A stretch of DNA of 64,000 bases from Bombus terrestris. Lineage: Eukaryota; Arthropoda; Insecta; Hymenoptera; Apidae. This document shows positions 12,901 to 24,160 of this stretch, piece by piece. The translations under genes and the position numbers were made by a program. The notes under the pieces are model-generated. The model had not been told where the DNA came from. It did no database searches and saw only the letters and a list, made by a program, of their open reading frames with translations. Every line of letters starts with the position of its first letter. Within the stretch, counting starts at the first letter, position 1. The stretch is taken from assembly GCF_910591885.1 (NCBI RefSeq), contig NC_063271.1:10037001-10101000 (forward strand), written 5' to 3'.

Positions 12901-13877
12901 ACTTCGATAAATATTTATCAAGGGGATGACCTAAGTGATAACGAATTTTAATGTGAATTTAAAAAAATGTGATCGTTAGATTATCCTCTTTTCTGTGACT
13001 TTAAAACATCAAAGATCAAACTCTATCATTCGTTTCCATTTAACAATTAATCTTCCTTTCATCCCTAACTTGTATAATCCCTGTGACTCAGAATTTGGTT
13101 AAATTAGCTACTACCCTGTCAATCTTTTTAAAATTTGCACTTGTTACTCGATGGAATACTAATCAGTCGATAACCAATTTCGATAAACAAAAAACCGTCT
13201 TTGGCACATCCTCACACCTATCCTTAATCTTCCCCTTTACCATTCTGTCAATCATCCTAAAATATCCACCTATTGTTACAGATTAACTACTAATAAAAAG
13301 AAAACAGTCAGCTACCGAAAAACGTTTTTTTTTTTCAATGAAACACGTTTTCAACAAACAAGAAATAGTCTTTGGTACATTCCCGCGTCCATCTTTCATT
13401 ATTCACCAACTTGAAAATCTTCTGAACATTTCCACGATTATTACAGATTCTACATCGAAATGTCAATTGCTCAACTAATAGCCAGCTATTGAAAAACGAT
13501 GTTCCTTCGACAAGTAAAACAAAAGACAGTTAAACCGATAGCTGAAAAGGAGGCGGAGCATGCAAAACGGTTCACTAAAACTTTAATGTCGGACTTAATC
13601 CACGAATTCGCTTATAACCTAACGCGTTCTCCGGATACGATCACCCTAACGATGATAATCCAACGACACGAAAACGACGGGATTTTTCTGTTTTTTTTTT
13701 AAATACCTGCATAGAATGCTGGGATCGGAGCGATCTTATCGAGCCAGCTGGGTGAAGGGAGGGCACGCTACCACCGAAGTTCATCGCGGAATTCCTACAG
13801 CCACCCGGGGTGGACCAACCCCCGCGCACGCTGGCCGAAGTCCACCCCATAGCGCTGCCGCAATCGTCCACCAGCAT
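781..13877 (-). CDS. SLC16 (monocarboxylate transporter)-like gene, 5' portion, four exons, continues off the left edge
   Basis: Coding exons on the minus strand: 13877-13707, 12373-12208, 2104-1982 and 954-781. All junctions are GT-AG and the phases agree (0, 1, 1, then 1 out of the window). The joined reading gives about 160 residues of hydrophilic sequence rich in Ser, Pro, His and Cys. Then comes Y-P-E-G-G-W-G-W, matching the [D/E]G-G-W-x-W signature before helix 1 of SLC16 transporters, and one hydrophobic helix. Known of the family: proton-linked or facilitative transport of monocarboxylates or related solutes across the plasma membrane by 12-helix proteins. Substrate cannot be told. 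The ATG at 13877 follows an in-frame TGA eight codons upstream, so it is the best start. The extension is long for the family, whose members usually have a few tens of residues before helix 1. The remaining 11 helices must lie beyond position 1. Confidence 0.78.
955..1981 (-). other. Intron between exons 3 and 4 of the SLC16-like gene
   Basis: AT-rich, with a short GT microsatellite around 1291-1310. I see no coding signal or mobile element. Confidence 0.6.
1982..2104 (-). CDS. Coding exon 3 of the SLC16-like gene
   Basis: Acceptor CTGATTTTAG before 2104 and donor GTAATT at 1981. It is 123 bases, phase 1 in and phase 1 out. The reading (D)-T-R-M-R-Y-M-D-A-E-G-S-L-H-D-G... is open throughout. 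Because it is symmetric, it could be skipped without a frame change, so it may be an alternatively used cassette exon. It follows an intron of about 10.1 kb. Confidence 0.6.
4481..4501. repeat. GA dinucleotide microsatellite
   Basis: About ten uninterrupted GA units. Confidence 0.9.
6244..6291. repeat. Perfect two-copy tandem duplication of 24 bases
   Basis: The unit starting AAGTGCTATAACAGATATAA occurs at 6244-6267 and again at 6268-6291 with no difference, which suggests a recent slippage event. Confidence 0.9.
9083..9275. repeat. Imperfect tandem duplication, unit about 100 bases
   Basis: Shared landmarks in order are AATTA, GAAAGAGCGAGAA / GAAAGAAAGCGAGAA, AAGTAGTAA, a GTC block, then TGGTCAGACAT, then ATCAATAT. 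They occur first from about 9083 and again from about 9187. Confidence 0.7.
12208..12373 (-). CDS. Coding exon 2 of the SLC16-like gene (His/Pro/Cys-rich)
   Basis: Acceptor TTTTATCCAG before 12373 and donor GTGAGT at 12207, phase 0 in and 1 out. The 55 codons read G-V-P-E-T-P-R-R-C-M-H-C-H-P-V-H... and contain many His, Pro and Tyr residues. This is unlike any SLC16 membrane segment and is probably a disordered cytosolic stretch. Two overlapping frames are also open over the exon, but only this one fits both neighbours in phase. Confidence 0.65.
12374..13706 (-). other. Intron between exons 1 and 2 of the SLC16-like gene
   Basis: AT-rich, with poly-T runs near 12771-12786 and 13326-13337. 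It contains the degenerate tandem repeat at 13120-13500. Nothing else is recognised. Confidence 0.6.
13120..13500. repeat. Degenerate tandem repeat, unit about 175-180 bases
   Basis: One unit (about 13185-13300) reads ...GTCTTTGGCACATCCTCAC...ATTGTTACAGATT. The next (about 13360-13460) reads ...GTCTTTGGTACATTCCCGC...ATTATTACAGATT. Between them are further matching pieces such as ACCGAAAAACG and ATTGAAAAACG. The copies are old. Confidence 0.55.
13707..13877 (-). CDS. Coding exon 1 of the SLC16-like gene
   Basis: 57 codons from ATG 13877 to the donor GTATTT at 13706. The sequence starts M-L-V-D-D-C-G and is rich in Gly and Ser. It ends ...Q-H-S-M-Q in phase 0, which joins cleanly to the exon at 12373. 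It is GC-richer than the surrounding introns. There is no recognisable domain, and it would form the start of the cytosolic N-terminus. Confidence 0.6.
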
Positions 13878-14206
13878 TTTTACAGCGAACCGGGCATCTC
13901 ACTGATCTTCTTTCGTCGACTCGACGACCTGCGATTCCCTGGATTTCACTCGTCGTCTTGCTGCTCTATCGGCGGAAGCTTGCGTAGTTCTAAAACTATT
14001 CTTCGAAATGATTGTCCTCGATATTATTCTTCAAGGTAATTCCTATTTGTCCGTGATTGTCGTTAATCTGAGGGACGCTGGTGATCGACCACGTGGAGAT
14101 TGAGATTGAAATTGAGATTGGTCGAAGAACGACGGTGGTACGGTGGCTGTTCGCGAAACTCATCTTTCGTTGCTGAGGATTCAATCGTCTCGATTCAGGC
14201 GTGGAT
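13878..14206 (-). other. Possible 5' UTR or upstream exon sequence of the SLC16-like gene
   Basis: A strong acceptor (TTTTCTGCTTGCAG) precedes 14206, and no obvious donor interrupts the stretch down to exon 1. One frame is open from the acceptor to 13996 and then stops. A second, 13996 to about 13895, ends with TGA shortly before ATG 13877. The simplest reading is untranslated sequence in one exon 14206-13707, but a missed coding exon is possible. Confidence 0.35.
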
Positions 14207-14441
14207 CTGCAAGCAGAAAATATGAAACGTAGGTGAAATAGAGAATTGGCGAGCGTTGGCTGTCGATTAGAACTGTAATTAAGCGGATGGGAATGGCGAG
14301 AGAGGTAGCAGAGGTGAAATGGGACGCGGATTAAAACTGTACTTTACTCGATGAGGATTCCAACGGAACGATGCGGGAAAAGAATTTTACCATGTTCGAT
14401 TTCTTTTTCTATATATCGTTGAGCTTTTCCTGGTACGTTAA

Positions 14442-14461
14442 AGATATCCTATAGGATATCT
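14442..14461. repeat. Perfect 20-base palindrome
   Basis: AGATATCCTATAGGATATCT reads the same on both strands. It is followed by further AAGATATAGAATA units, so it may just be part of a simple-sequence patch. Confidence 0.8.
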
Positions 14462-15047
14462 AAGATATAGAATATAAGATATAGAATAGAATATTCAAGA
14501 TTCGCGTATATTATTTTTCTCATATACGGTTTACTCCTCTATGGTTTCACGAAATCACCAAATTATGTTACACATTATGGTAGGAATAAGGGGGCTATTT
14601 AAGGTTCACTTTCTTTTGTAGAATATTAAGGAGAATTGTGTATTAGGGATGAAGTAATTTTATGACATGATTCGAATGACGTTATATATTACGGCAGAGA
14701 TATACATAGACAATGTTTAAGATTCTCTTTTCCTGTAGAACGTTATACCACATTTTTCAATTTGGCTTGAGAGAAGATCTTAGATGATCTGAGTTTGTTT
14801 AAAATAATAAAACAGTCTTGACCAACACGGAAGAACAGAGTTTACGCTGACAAGAAAGAAGCAGAAGCTATTAAACGCCACCTAAGATGAATTACCAAGT
14901 GTCCAAGCGAGCGGAACAACTTTACTAAAAGCACGGAACGCACTTCTCCGCCTCAATATCACCGCGATTTATGTCGTCATAATAAGAATTAATCCGCAAT
15001 TAATTCCGTGTCCCGTGCAAATAATCTCAACCGCTGGAAAATAATTT

Positions 15048-15260
15048 TTACCTTTTCCCTCCATCATAAAGAATGTAAGATGCGATGTTTTCGAAATAAC
15101 ATTGTCTACCAATCGTTTTGAACGGTAAATTTTCGATAAACTCCATGAAGAAATGTTGGATGTCATTTACTATATCTACGACCGACCGCGTGTGGTGGTA
15201 GGGACCAGTCGTCAGTTGAATGCTGCTGATGCATTCAACCGTCCTCTTAAGTAGGGCCAT
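15048..15260 (-). CDS. Candidate coding exon of unknown identity
   Basis: An ATG at 15260 opens 70 codons of balanced composition, starting M-A-L-L-K-R-T-V-E-C. It runs to a possible donor GTAAAA just before the stop. The residue mix looks more protein-like than the neighbouring chance frames. I do not recognise the family and cannot find the partner exons with certainty. It may be a first exon of a short unnamed gene, or chance. Confidence 0.25.
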   Translation of the reverse strand: MALLKRTVECISSIQLTTGPYHHTRSVVDIVNDIQHFFMEFIENLPFKTIGRQCYFENIASYILYDGGKR

Positions 15261-17098
15261 GATGCAAATGGGTTAAAAAATTTAATCCGCTTCATATGCA
15301 TAAATAAGCGGACCGACGATATGAATCCGGTTAGACCTGTCTGCTCAGGGCGCGGTAATTTATTGCGAAATCGTTACATACTTATCCAGCCAAGCCAAAC
15401 TATCACCAATATTTAAATTGTTTTTTTACCAATAGGTACAAAAATTTACTTCAGGTTTTTTATAAAAATCAGTGACATATTAACCGGTCATTCGCTGGAT
15501 ATTCAAAAAGCGAACGAGATTCGTGAAAAGAAGAGATTGGATATGTTTACGTGTTGATACGTTTATGGTAGGTAAATTGAAAACTTTGAATATTGATATC
15601 CTAGGCGAATATAAAAATTACGGTGACAGAATTTTTTTAACGAGTTGAGTTGATTTTTTTATGGGAAACTATAACATACATGTATTGAACGTGAAATATT
15701 TCGTTTATTTACATGGAACGTAAAATATAATAATATATAATATTATTACAGCGTGAGACGAGTTATATTTAAGGCAATCGTTAATAAATAATGTTTAGAC
15801 ACAGAAATATAAAGAATGTCAACGCAGTCCCTTGATGCTTTTCAGCAGTTTAGGACGATGGATGAAACTATCGATAAAAACACCGACTTTTCTTTGTAAA
15901 ATTCTGTCATGAATTTGTAAAAAAAAAAGTACGATTCTTCATACTGAATTTTCTAAACTATAAGAAGATAAAAATTGAAAGTAATTACCATATCAAATTC
16001 TCGGAATAGTTATTTAGAATCGACTCTTGTTCCGGTTTTATAACAATAGAAACCTCAAGTTTCAATGAAAACGATTCATTATAAGTTCTCATTATTTATT
16101 CTTATTTTATAGCTATTGAATGACAATTAAGATATAATATTCGAGTCCAACGTTCAAAAACATCATTTCACCGAACAGTTCAATATGTTCCAAAGTTTTT
16201 GATCGAAATTCGAATTTCACAAGTCCTGGATGCTTCTCTTCGATGCAAATATAATTCAATAAACGTAGCGCGATTTATTATACATCGATATGTGTACGCA
16301 ATGAATCACGTTCGTACGAAAGTTTAAGTTACATACTTCGAGTTTTTCCATTAACTCGCTGCGAATTCGCACGCAAATGGAAGGTTCATCCCAACAGATA
16401 TAACAGGATTTTACAGGGAAATTTGGTCTTTGCCGATACTTTTCCTCGTTAGCATACACAAAATACGTACTTTAACATAAATGATGTTCGCTTACGAATA
16501 CGAAAACAAAGTTATCCGATTATCCGACCAACGTGTACCACGAATAGTTGGAATAATTAAGGTTCTATAGTAGTTGGAAACAATATCGTTGTAATACACA
16601 CGAGAGTCAGCCATTTCGTATTATTTCACGAAAGTTTCTTTATCGATCCATGCTTTTTCCAGGCCGAAAATTTACGACTTCCGACGTTGATCCGATGACC
16701 GGCCGTTTCGTAAACTCGATACTCGCGCGGTTTCACGGTCGCGACTGTGTGCGCAACTTCCGCAATAAGAAGGACCGTACCGGAAACAAATGGCGGATTT
16801 GTATGCGCCGCCAGCTCTACAACCTATATATTTCAATTTTACCGGCGCTACATTGCGGAGGAACCTCGTTGCGGAATGCAAAAGCATGCCGGGGCCGTAA
16901 ATCTTTTTACAAAACGCTTTTTAATCGAAACACTTTGCGCAAACCCGTCAGCCTCGCCCGTGCCGGAAGTTAGCTTTCCGGCGGTAAGAATTGTTGGGAC
17001 CAAGTTTTTAAACGCGGCACGTGATCGGGCAGAAATTTAGCACGAACTTGTTATTAACAGACTGTAGATTTTTACGCAACATGCATCTAATATCCAGA

Positions 17099-17255
17099 TA
17101 TTGGGTTTTCCGGAAAGTGTCTTTCTTTTAGAAACACGTCTTTTACGACAACGCATCTTTATACAAACATGAAACCTAATCTGTCGAACGTTGTGATCTT
17201 TAGTTTGATAGAACAAAATGGATTATACGTAATTCGATAAAATAATATAAAATGG
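17099..17255. mobile_element. Partial mariner-type element, one end
   Basis: Starts at a TA with TTGGGTTTTCCGGAAAGTGT and continues through ACACGTCTTTTACGACAACG. This is the reverse complement, with few differences, of the right-hand part of the element at 34042-34330. The opposite end is missing. Confidence 0.6.
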
Positions 17256-17361
17256 AAAATTTTAGATAGCGAGGATTAGATAGGATATTCTAATTAAGAA
17301 TTATACTTACGATCATGAAATATTTTTATCAAACTGTATAAATAATTTCTCTAGCTAAACA

Positions 17362-17581
17362 TTAGGTTGTCCGAAAAGTTTCTTATGTTTCATAAGGTGA
17401 TAATAGATGAACTACAATTTCTGTTTTATATTATTTTATTGAATTAGGTATGATCCATTTCGTTCTATTTCTATTATTACGTTCAATAAACTAATATAAT
17501 TCAATAAACTAATATAAAACAAAAAACATTGTGCGTCCATTATTTCCTTATAAAACGAAAGAAACTTTTCGGACTACCTAA
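17362..17581. mobile_element. Mariner-type miniature element, both ends present
   Basis: The left terminus TTAGGTTGTCCGAAAAGTTT and the right terminus (AAACTTTTCGGACTACCTAA) are inverted copies. The core carries GGTATGATCCATTTCGTTCT, also found inside the 34042-34330 element. There is no coding capacity. The family depends on a transposase from elsewhere. Confidence 0.7.
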
Positions 17582-20494
17582 CATAAGTAAAATGTTCCTA
17601 AAATATTTCTTATGATATTTAGTACATAATTTAGTTATGTTTACAGAGATATAAAAATGTATGAAAGTCTACGGTTTAATCTTTGCTAGACGTCTGATCG
17701 GATATCGAAAGTTGTTTAATTTATTCTCCGAGTTGCAGGTATTGTATTTGCAGATGTCTATGCAAATTTATTATAATGTATTACAATTATTAATATATTA
17801 AAAATTTGTTTTGCTCCTTAGATAAATTATTTCGAACGGTTTATTTATACACATCCCTTATGATAATATATGAACAATCGTAGCCTGGTTAGAAAAATGT
17901 GACTTTGTGACATTGAAATTTATGTTTCGTATTTATTATTATACACTTGGTGTGTAAATTATTGAAATATGTTCGATTCATTCATTGTGTTAAAAATATT
18001 ACAAGAGCATGTTTCCTAAGGTCATATTAAGTTAATTTTATTTAGTCAATTTGTTAGTTAATCTTATTCTGAGATTCACGTGGCAACTACATAATTAATA
18101 AGAATTAATAATAATAATAAATTGATACATCCAAGTTGTAGTAAATGTGCGAGCAAAGAAACATGTTACTTTCTCCTATCATAAAAAGTCCTGCTTGTGA
18201 GAGTCAGATTGATTAAACGTTAATCCTGTTACGTCTTTGGCTTGTTTTCAACTCAATCATGTTTTTATGTTGTAAGAAAGTTTCTTAAGTCCGAGGGAAA
18301 TATAAAAGAGCCATTGTATACACGTTTTCTCGTTTTAATTTTATGTTAAAGTTTCGCTTGAAACGATAAAAGTCTTGTTGGTTGCTGAAACGCGAGAAAG
18401 ATTGGACGATAAAAATTCGAAGGAAGGGGAAATTGTCTCAGAAAATCCTTCTGTCGCGAATGATGATTAAACTTGTTATTCATAAATCTTTCCGTCACAA
18501 GTTAGTTAAATATAAATTTAATTTAAGAAAACATCTCCGACACGCGGGGGAAAACTCAGACGTTCGAATCTCATTTCTCATTTCAAGAAGATTTTCACTC
18601 GTAGATCAAAGCTCGGAAAATTCCCTGTAATGTACGTCTTCTTAAATTTACATTTCAATTCCCATCCAGAAATCTTTGATTAAAATTCGAGTTTGCATTT
18701 CGTAAAAGAGTTTCCAAAGTTAATATCAAAACTTACATCCGTGTTGATTAAACTTTTCTTTCTGAATGCCACCTTTACATCATTCATATCAGATCTTCAC
18801 AAAACGAAATGATCAAAATCTCAATGGTACTTCCAATGAAAACATTTTAATTGTTAAAACAATAATATTTACCGTACGTATTTCTCTATTTAAATTGTTC
18901 ACATCTTATCGCTTCTCCGAAGTATAATTTTTCGAAAGGTAAATTAACATTACAACCTTTGCAAACTTTTACTACGTCGAATCGAAAAGTTTATAGCTTT
19001 ATTTTAAAAAAAAGAAAAAGATACATTCGAATTCGACGTTGAATCGAGTTAATATAAAGCGACAAAGAAATGAAAACAATCAACGAAAGTTTGCTCATCA
19101 CGTTATTTTCCTATGATTTTCACACGTAACCTGCTAATAAATAACAAACTTCTTCTTGCAAGAGCGGAATATCCAGAGCACGCACGTCTCTTAAAAAGTT
19201 GCGCTTAGTGATTCCACATTTGCATATTCTCCATGGAAGCATCGTTCTGTAACGCGACACTTATGTCTTTCCCACGAGAAATCCCTTCTAATTCCTCTTC
19301 CACTCATATCCTCCGGCTGAAGCTTTCCTCCGCAAGGCAAACAATCCCTGTTCCATACAAATCATCATTTACATTCCTTTCTTCGAGAGAAAGACCATCT
19401 TTTTTCCCCACTAACAAAAAACCAAGCACATCGCACATTTTCCCAAGATCGTCCTTTTTCTCGAAGAAAACTGCGTTAACAATGTGAGGCTTGCGAATGT
19501 TTCGCCTGGCGTGACAAAACCTTGTAACGTAGCTCACATCTCACCGAACCATTTCGCTACGTACACCTGCCTGGTGAAATAAATTTCTCGAAATAAATTT
19601 GTAAGAAAATGTGAAAACATATCGTTGAATATTAAAAAAGAATATTGAAACGAAATTTCAGTTGATGTCCGATGGACACGTGAACTGCTATAAAATATGC
19701 TACGGTACGACATTTCATTTTTGTCGCATCTCATATCGTGCTCGCGTATTTCTTCTTCAGCGATGTTATCTAAATCATTCACGTCGTTGATAATTGTTTA
19801 ATTCATCAAATTAATCGTATTTTAATCGGTCTAAGAAATTCAGTAAGACGCGTGTCATCGACCCACATCGTGGCAGTCGACCTGTTAAACGGAAACCACT
19901 GAATGTTAACGCGAGTCTCTATTAAATGGACAAACAAGAAATTATAGATAGCGATAGAGAATCAATGAATTTCTATTCAGATTGTACACGCATGTAGAAA
20001 CCGGTAGAAGGTTTTGATAACTTTCTAACGCTTTTTCATGTTTCTTTCATTACTCCCGCGATTAAACTGTAACTGATTTATCGTTTCAATTTTATTTATT
20101 TATTTTATCTTTAGATCTAAACATAGCCTGCAATATAGCATTGCCAAATCTTTAGTTTTAACGCGACTCACTTTTGGAAATAGTAAGTTTACACGAACCA
20201 CTCGAAGGGTACACGAAATGTAATTGCTGTCGAGGATTGATTGACAAGCATTTCAAAATTGATTCGATATAGGTACGAGAGCTGAGAGAAGCCAGACAAA
20301 AATAGTAACTTTCACGTAAACTCTAACGAAATCTACTTTGTACTGTACATCCGACCATTCACAATGAGTAAAACCATCCTAATGAACAGGTAATCCACTC
20401 TCATAGTTTAATATTTAAGGTAACAATTTCACCCAGAAGCAGTTCGTAACCGGTTAAATATTTCACCACCTAAATTCATAATGGTATAGTATAG
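17582..20494. other. Non-coding AT-rich stretch
   Basis: Short open frames occur (for example around 18382-18630 and 19233-19540) but lack domain motifs or supporting splice sites. Nothing else is recognised. Confidence 0.45.
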
Positions 20495-20877
20495 TGTAGG
20501 ATCCTTACTACAATTAGTTTCTTTACAACAAATGGATTCAACAGATGTTGATTAAACAGGAAACGATGCTTGTTTAACGTGAACTAATCCAACGCTCTAT
20601 CTCTCACGCGGACCACACTCTCTCGACAACTTAATTCGCACTCTCTGACTTCTCAACTAACACTGACTGTTAGTTCGTCTTTTCCCTTAACATCTCTTGC
20701 TTAGCACCTCTATGTCTTTTGTCTTAGCCCCACCACGCACGTGTTCCATAACCGCTGGTGACCAGGGTCACATAGGCCTTTTCTACGAAACTATTCGGTT
20801 GAAGGACCGACGATACATTGTTGGGCCTGTCGGCACTTTGGCTTTCTCGCGACATTGTTTATGTCCACGATACTACA
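20495..20877 (-). mobile_element. Solo-LTR-like dispersed repeat, copy 1
   Basis: On the minus strand it begins TGTAGTATCGTGGAC, as do the copies at 32298 and (near-identically) 62740. It ends ...GGATCCTACA. Inside are blocks shared with the other copies: CACGTGCGTG, a run containing AGTCAGTGTTAGTTGAGAAG, AGTCAGAGAG, and CATCGTTTCCTGTTTAA near the end. TG...CA termini, a length of about 380 bases and no open frame fit a solo LTR. A target duplication is not clear here. Confidence 0.55.
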
Positions 20878-21099
20878 GTAGTAAATATGCCAAATAAACA
20901 TCATTTACACTATAGAACCAATTTTAACCAATCTACACATCCCACAGGATCACGAACAACCCTAAGTAGCTTATTTTTCACATTTTCTTCCAGCACAGTC
21001 CACATTTCCTCAGACGTAACTCTGACAATAGAAACCCGAGAGAATCATAAAATATACCCATAAAGTTTATACCACAGAGCATCAAACAGCTGCGGCATT

Positions 21100-21330
21100 C
21101 ATTTCGACGAGCCAGCGTACACCGCTACCGGTGTTCATTACTCCTATAGCAACCGGAAGTCGGGTATTAGAGTGGTCCAGAGACCAGCTAGAAAGAGGTA
21201 AGTTGACACAGGCTTGGGACTTGGGATCGTGGAACGTGGATGGGCAGTCGTAGGGCCGGATAATCCGACTAGATTGAATCCATCGTTGTCGAACGTGTCA
21301 CGAAGCTTGTGCAATCGTCTGTGCGCGCCA
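21100..21330 (+). promoter_or_regulatory. Promoter-like GC-richer island with ETS-type and YY1-type motifs and a donor site
   Basis: It holds AACCGGAAGTCGGG (an ETS-type core, ACCGGAAGT), GCGCGCCATTTT (a YY1-type core) and a perfect splice donor, AGAGGTAAGTTG, at about 21197. It lacks an evident TATA box. This is the look of a TATA-less promoter with a short untranslated first exon on the plus strand. No partner exon has been identified, so the gene is unknown. Confidence 0.3.
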
Positions 21331-21385
21331 TTTTAACCGTTAAAGTACCGACGTTGCGCCGATGCTTATTTTAGTCGCAACTATT

Positions 21386-21410
21386 TTAACACTTTGTCTG
21401 CCACGCCGAA
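21386..21410. mobile_element. Possible piggyBac-type terminal sequence
   Basis: TTAACACTTTGTCTGCCACG resembles TTAACACGTTGACTGCCGCG at 28590, and both begin at TTAA, the piggyBac target. The opposite end was not found. Confidence 0.35.
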
Positions 21411-23520
21411 ATCACGTGTTTCGCTCAGAACGCCACGGGAGTATTTTTATTATTCAAAGCATATAATGGTAAAATAATAATAAATTGATGATGTAAGACA
21501 ACATTCTTGCTCAATGGACCGTTTATCTTATTGGTGGTCACGAGTGACCACCGTGGCACCTTGGTAACAGCTGATAGCGATATATTATAACAAGGCTTTG
21601 TCTATTTCAACAAACCATTCACAGTCGTTATTTCGCCGTAAGCAAAACGTGCAGAATATATTGTTGAAACATGTAGAAGATATTAGTAAACAGTATTTGC
21701 TCATTCTATATATAATAGCAAGGTATGTTCACACTTCTAACTTCAATTATATGATTATAAAGCATCATTTACGATTATTTTCTAAGCTGTGTTTATAATA
21801 ATATTCGTAGATTAGCCCTCAGAGATATGGATGCAAACACAGTGCACCGTTAGATGCAAGATTTGTTCTCATTTTTTTTTTTTTTTATTGATGTTCTAAT
21901 AAAAATGTTTAATTGTTCAATGGGGCACTTTTTATTTCAAAGTATCTTCTATTTATTGGTTATATTCAAAATGCCCTAATTGTCAATTTTCATACAATTT
22001 TTACAAGAGCAGGAAGTTCAAGCGCTCCGGTCATCAATGATCATCGTGGCGTCACAGGAGAAACTGTGGTCCTCGAATTTCTTATGTTGGATCGTCGAGT
22101 AGGTCTTCGGTCTTTTCTTCCACCAATTACAAACTTTATTCCAACACCTTGCGATGATACAATTAAACGAAACGTCCGGTATTCTGTTCGATAATCTCCT
22201 GTCAGTTAGTGTGTAGCGTTTAGCGTGTGTAAAATTGTTTCCGTGCAGAAACGTGACTGCAGAAGGGTTTAAGTCTTATCCGACGAGCCAATATTTTAAT
22301 CTCACTTTCGCTTTAGTCGGTTAAGAAGCTTACAAGGATCCGGGAAAATTTTTAGCATAAAGTTGAACCGAGAAATCGCGTACATCGATTACGATATTTG
22401 CCTACTTTCGATAGAGATCGATTTTAACGACAGAGAAATGCAATGCAGATAAAAATGGCCCAAAGTTGAGGGGAAATTCATGATTGAATTTTGAGATGTT
22501 GAAGCTTAGCTCGTCCAAGTAATCCTGCTTTGCCATAAATGAAAATCTTCTGTTGCAAATAACCAGTTCAACGTTAGTATCTTTGACCTTTTTGATAACG
22601 AAATACACAACGTGTATAATAGAAAAAAAAGAAAAAGAAAGCTTGTAAAATAAGAAACACAAAAAGAAGCTTTAATCCAACAAAGCGGATTTCTATTTAA
22701 TAAGACCAATGAATAAATATAAAATTGGATTGGTCATTAAACTCGTTTGTCTTTCGCTACATATGCACTCCGTGAAATGTTAGAAAAGTTATTTGACGAA
22801 TTTCTTTATTCGTTCTTTCTGATAGAACAGACATAAGTTACTTCTCGATTACACAGATTTTATCACATTTATTTAACGAAATGTAAACAAATTTATACCA
22901 CAATCTGATATATACCATTATCAATAAAAAAATTATTAAAATTCATAATGTATCAATACTCAGCTTTCACTTATGCGCCATTGGGTACCAACTTTACTTT
23001 TAGACAACAATTTTAGCGTTTGGCCATCGAAGGATAACTCCTTGTGTAGAAGTTGGCCATATCCGATTCTACAAGGAAACTTTCTTCGGAGGCGTGCGCC
23101 GACTGCTGAACGTCGAACAAGACACGTTTTATCGTTACTAACCAACCTCTTGGTGACCTTCCATTGGGGATGAAGGTAGAGGCGAGTGTCAGGCAGGAAG
23201 TTGAAGCGAAGCTACGTGCCTCGAACAGCTTCAAACAGCTTCCAGCAACAACCCGTGCTTCCGTTGGTCACGCGTTGCCACGCTTCGTGGGGAGACGCTT
23301 CTCGCGTGATTGTTTTGCAAATCGTTGCAAATGTCGAGCGTGGTGGTGGTTGTCCGAGCGGAAATTGCAAGAACGTTGACTAAAGCTGCGAGTTTGAAAG
23401 CGTTGCTACTGGGCATTTTTTACGATGTTGTTGTCTGAGAGCATAAATTTGGCAAGTTGATGATTGCGCTTCTCGAAAGGTTTCCTTTGAAAGTATTTGG
23501 GAGTAGAATTTGGAAAATTC

Positions 23521-24160
23521 AGGGATGAGAGATTTTTGTGCGGCTACTTTGTGAGGATTGCTACGTTAGAAAACCGACAAATCGCGTAGATCACTCGTTC
23601 AATTGTGAAATACAATAAATATCAAAAATTCTATACATAGATTGTTCATTGTCCTCGCAAACATTTTCGGTGTTCTTTTTCTTGCAGAAGCAAATCTGCA
23701 GGAGCAATTTTTTTTTAATGTTATTCCAAGCAAAATTCATAGCAATTCTTGTCCGTAGAAAATCTTTTCCTATATATCGAGCTTCGAAAAATTGCGCTGT
23801 TAAATGAGAGAAGTTTTATTAGAAATCCCTTGTGAAAATTGCTACGTTAGAAGATCGAACGTGCAGATTATTTATTTCGTTTGCGAAACGTACAACACAA
23901 ATTTCGTATTTATTTGTTCAATATCCGACACCGTAAAATACATGTTTTATTAAAAGGAATAATAAATCTCGTTCGTACTATTTGACTTACAAAATCCTAG
24001 ATGAAAAGTTCTTTTAGAAATTGCAAAAATTACCAAGTTTAGAACACCGTTAGAAGGTCGTATACGTAGGTTACTTATTTCACGTTTGTAAAGGATGTAT
24101 ATGATAAAAATTTCGTATCGTCTTATTCAATATCAGAGTATGCGAAATGCATTCATCATC
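23521..24160. repeat. Degenerate direct repeats, three units
   Basis: Three blocks (from about 23521, 23800 and 24000) share landmarks in the same order. These are GATGA(A)A(A)G followed by TTTT, an ATTGC(TACG)TTAGAA core, then a cysteine-free AT-rich part with TTTCGTAT and TTCAATATC. Sequence identity is low, so the duplication is old. Confidence 0.45.

Larger units (their letters stand above)
14207..17098. other. Non-coding stretch upstream of the SLC16-like gene
   Basis: Mostly AT-rich. It holds a 20-base palindrome at 14442-14461, one candidate exon at 15048-15260 and a GC-richer island at about 16650-17040. The island has open frames on both strands but no recognisable motif. Confidence 0.45.

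Noticed and set aside
16650..17040. GC-richer island with open frames on both strands
   Set aside because: Open frames in several registers are expected from reduced A+T. None has a recognisable domain or consistent splice sites.
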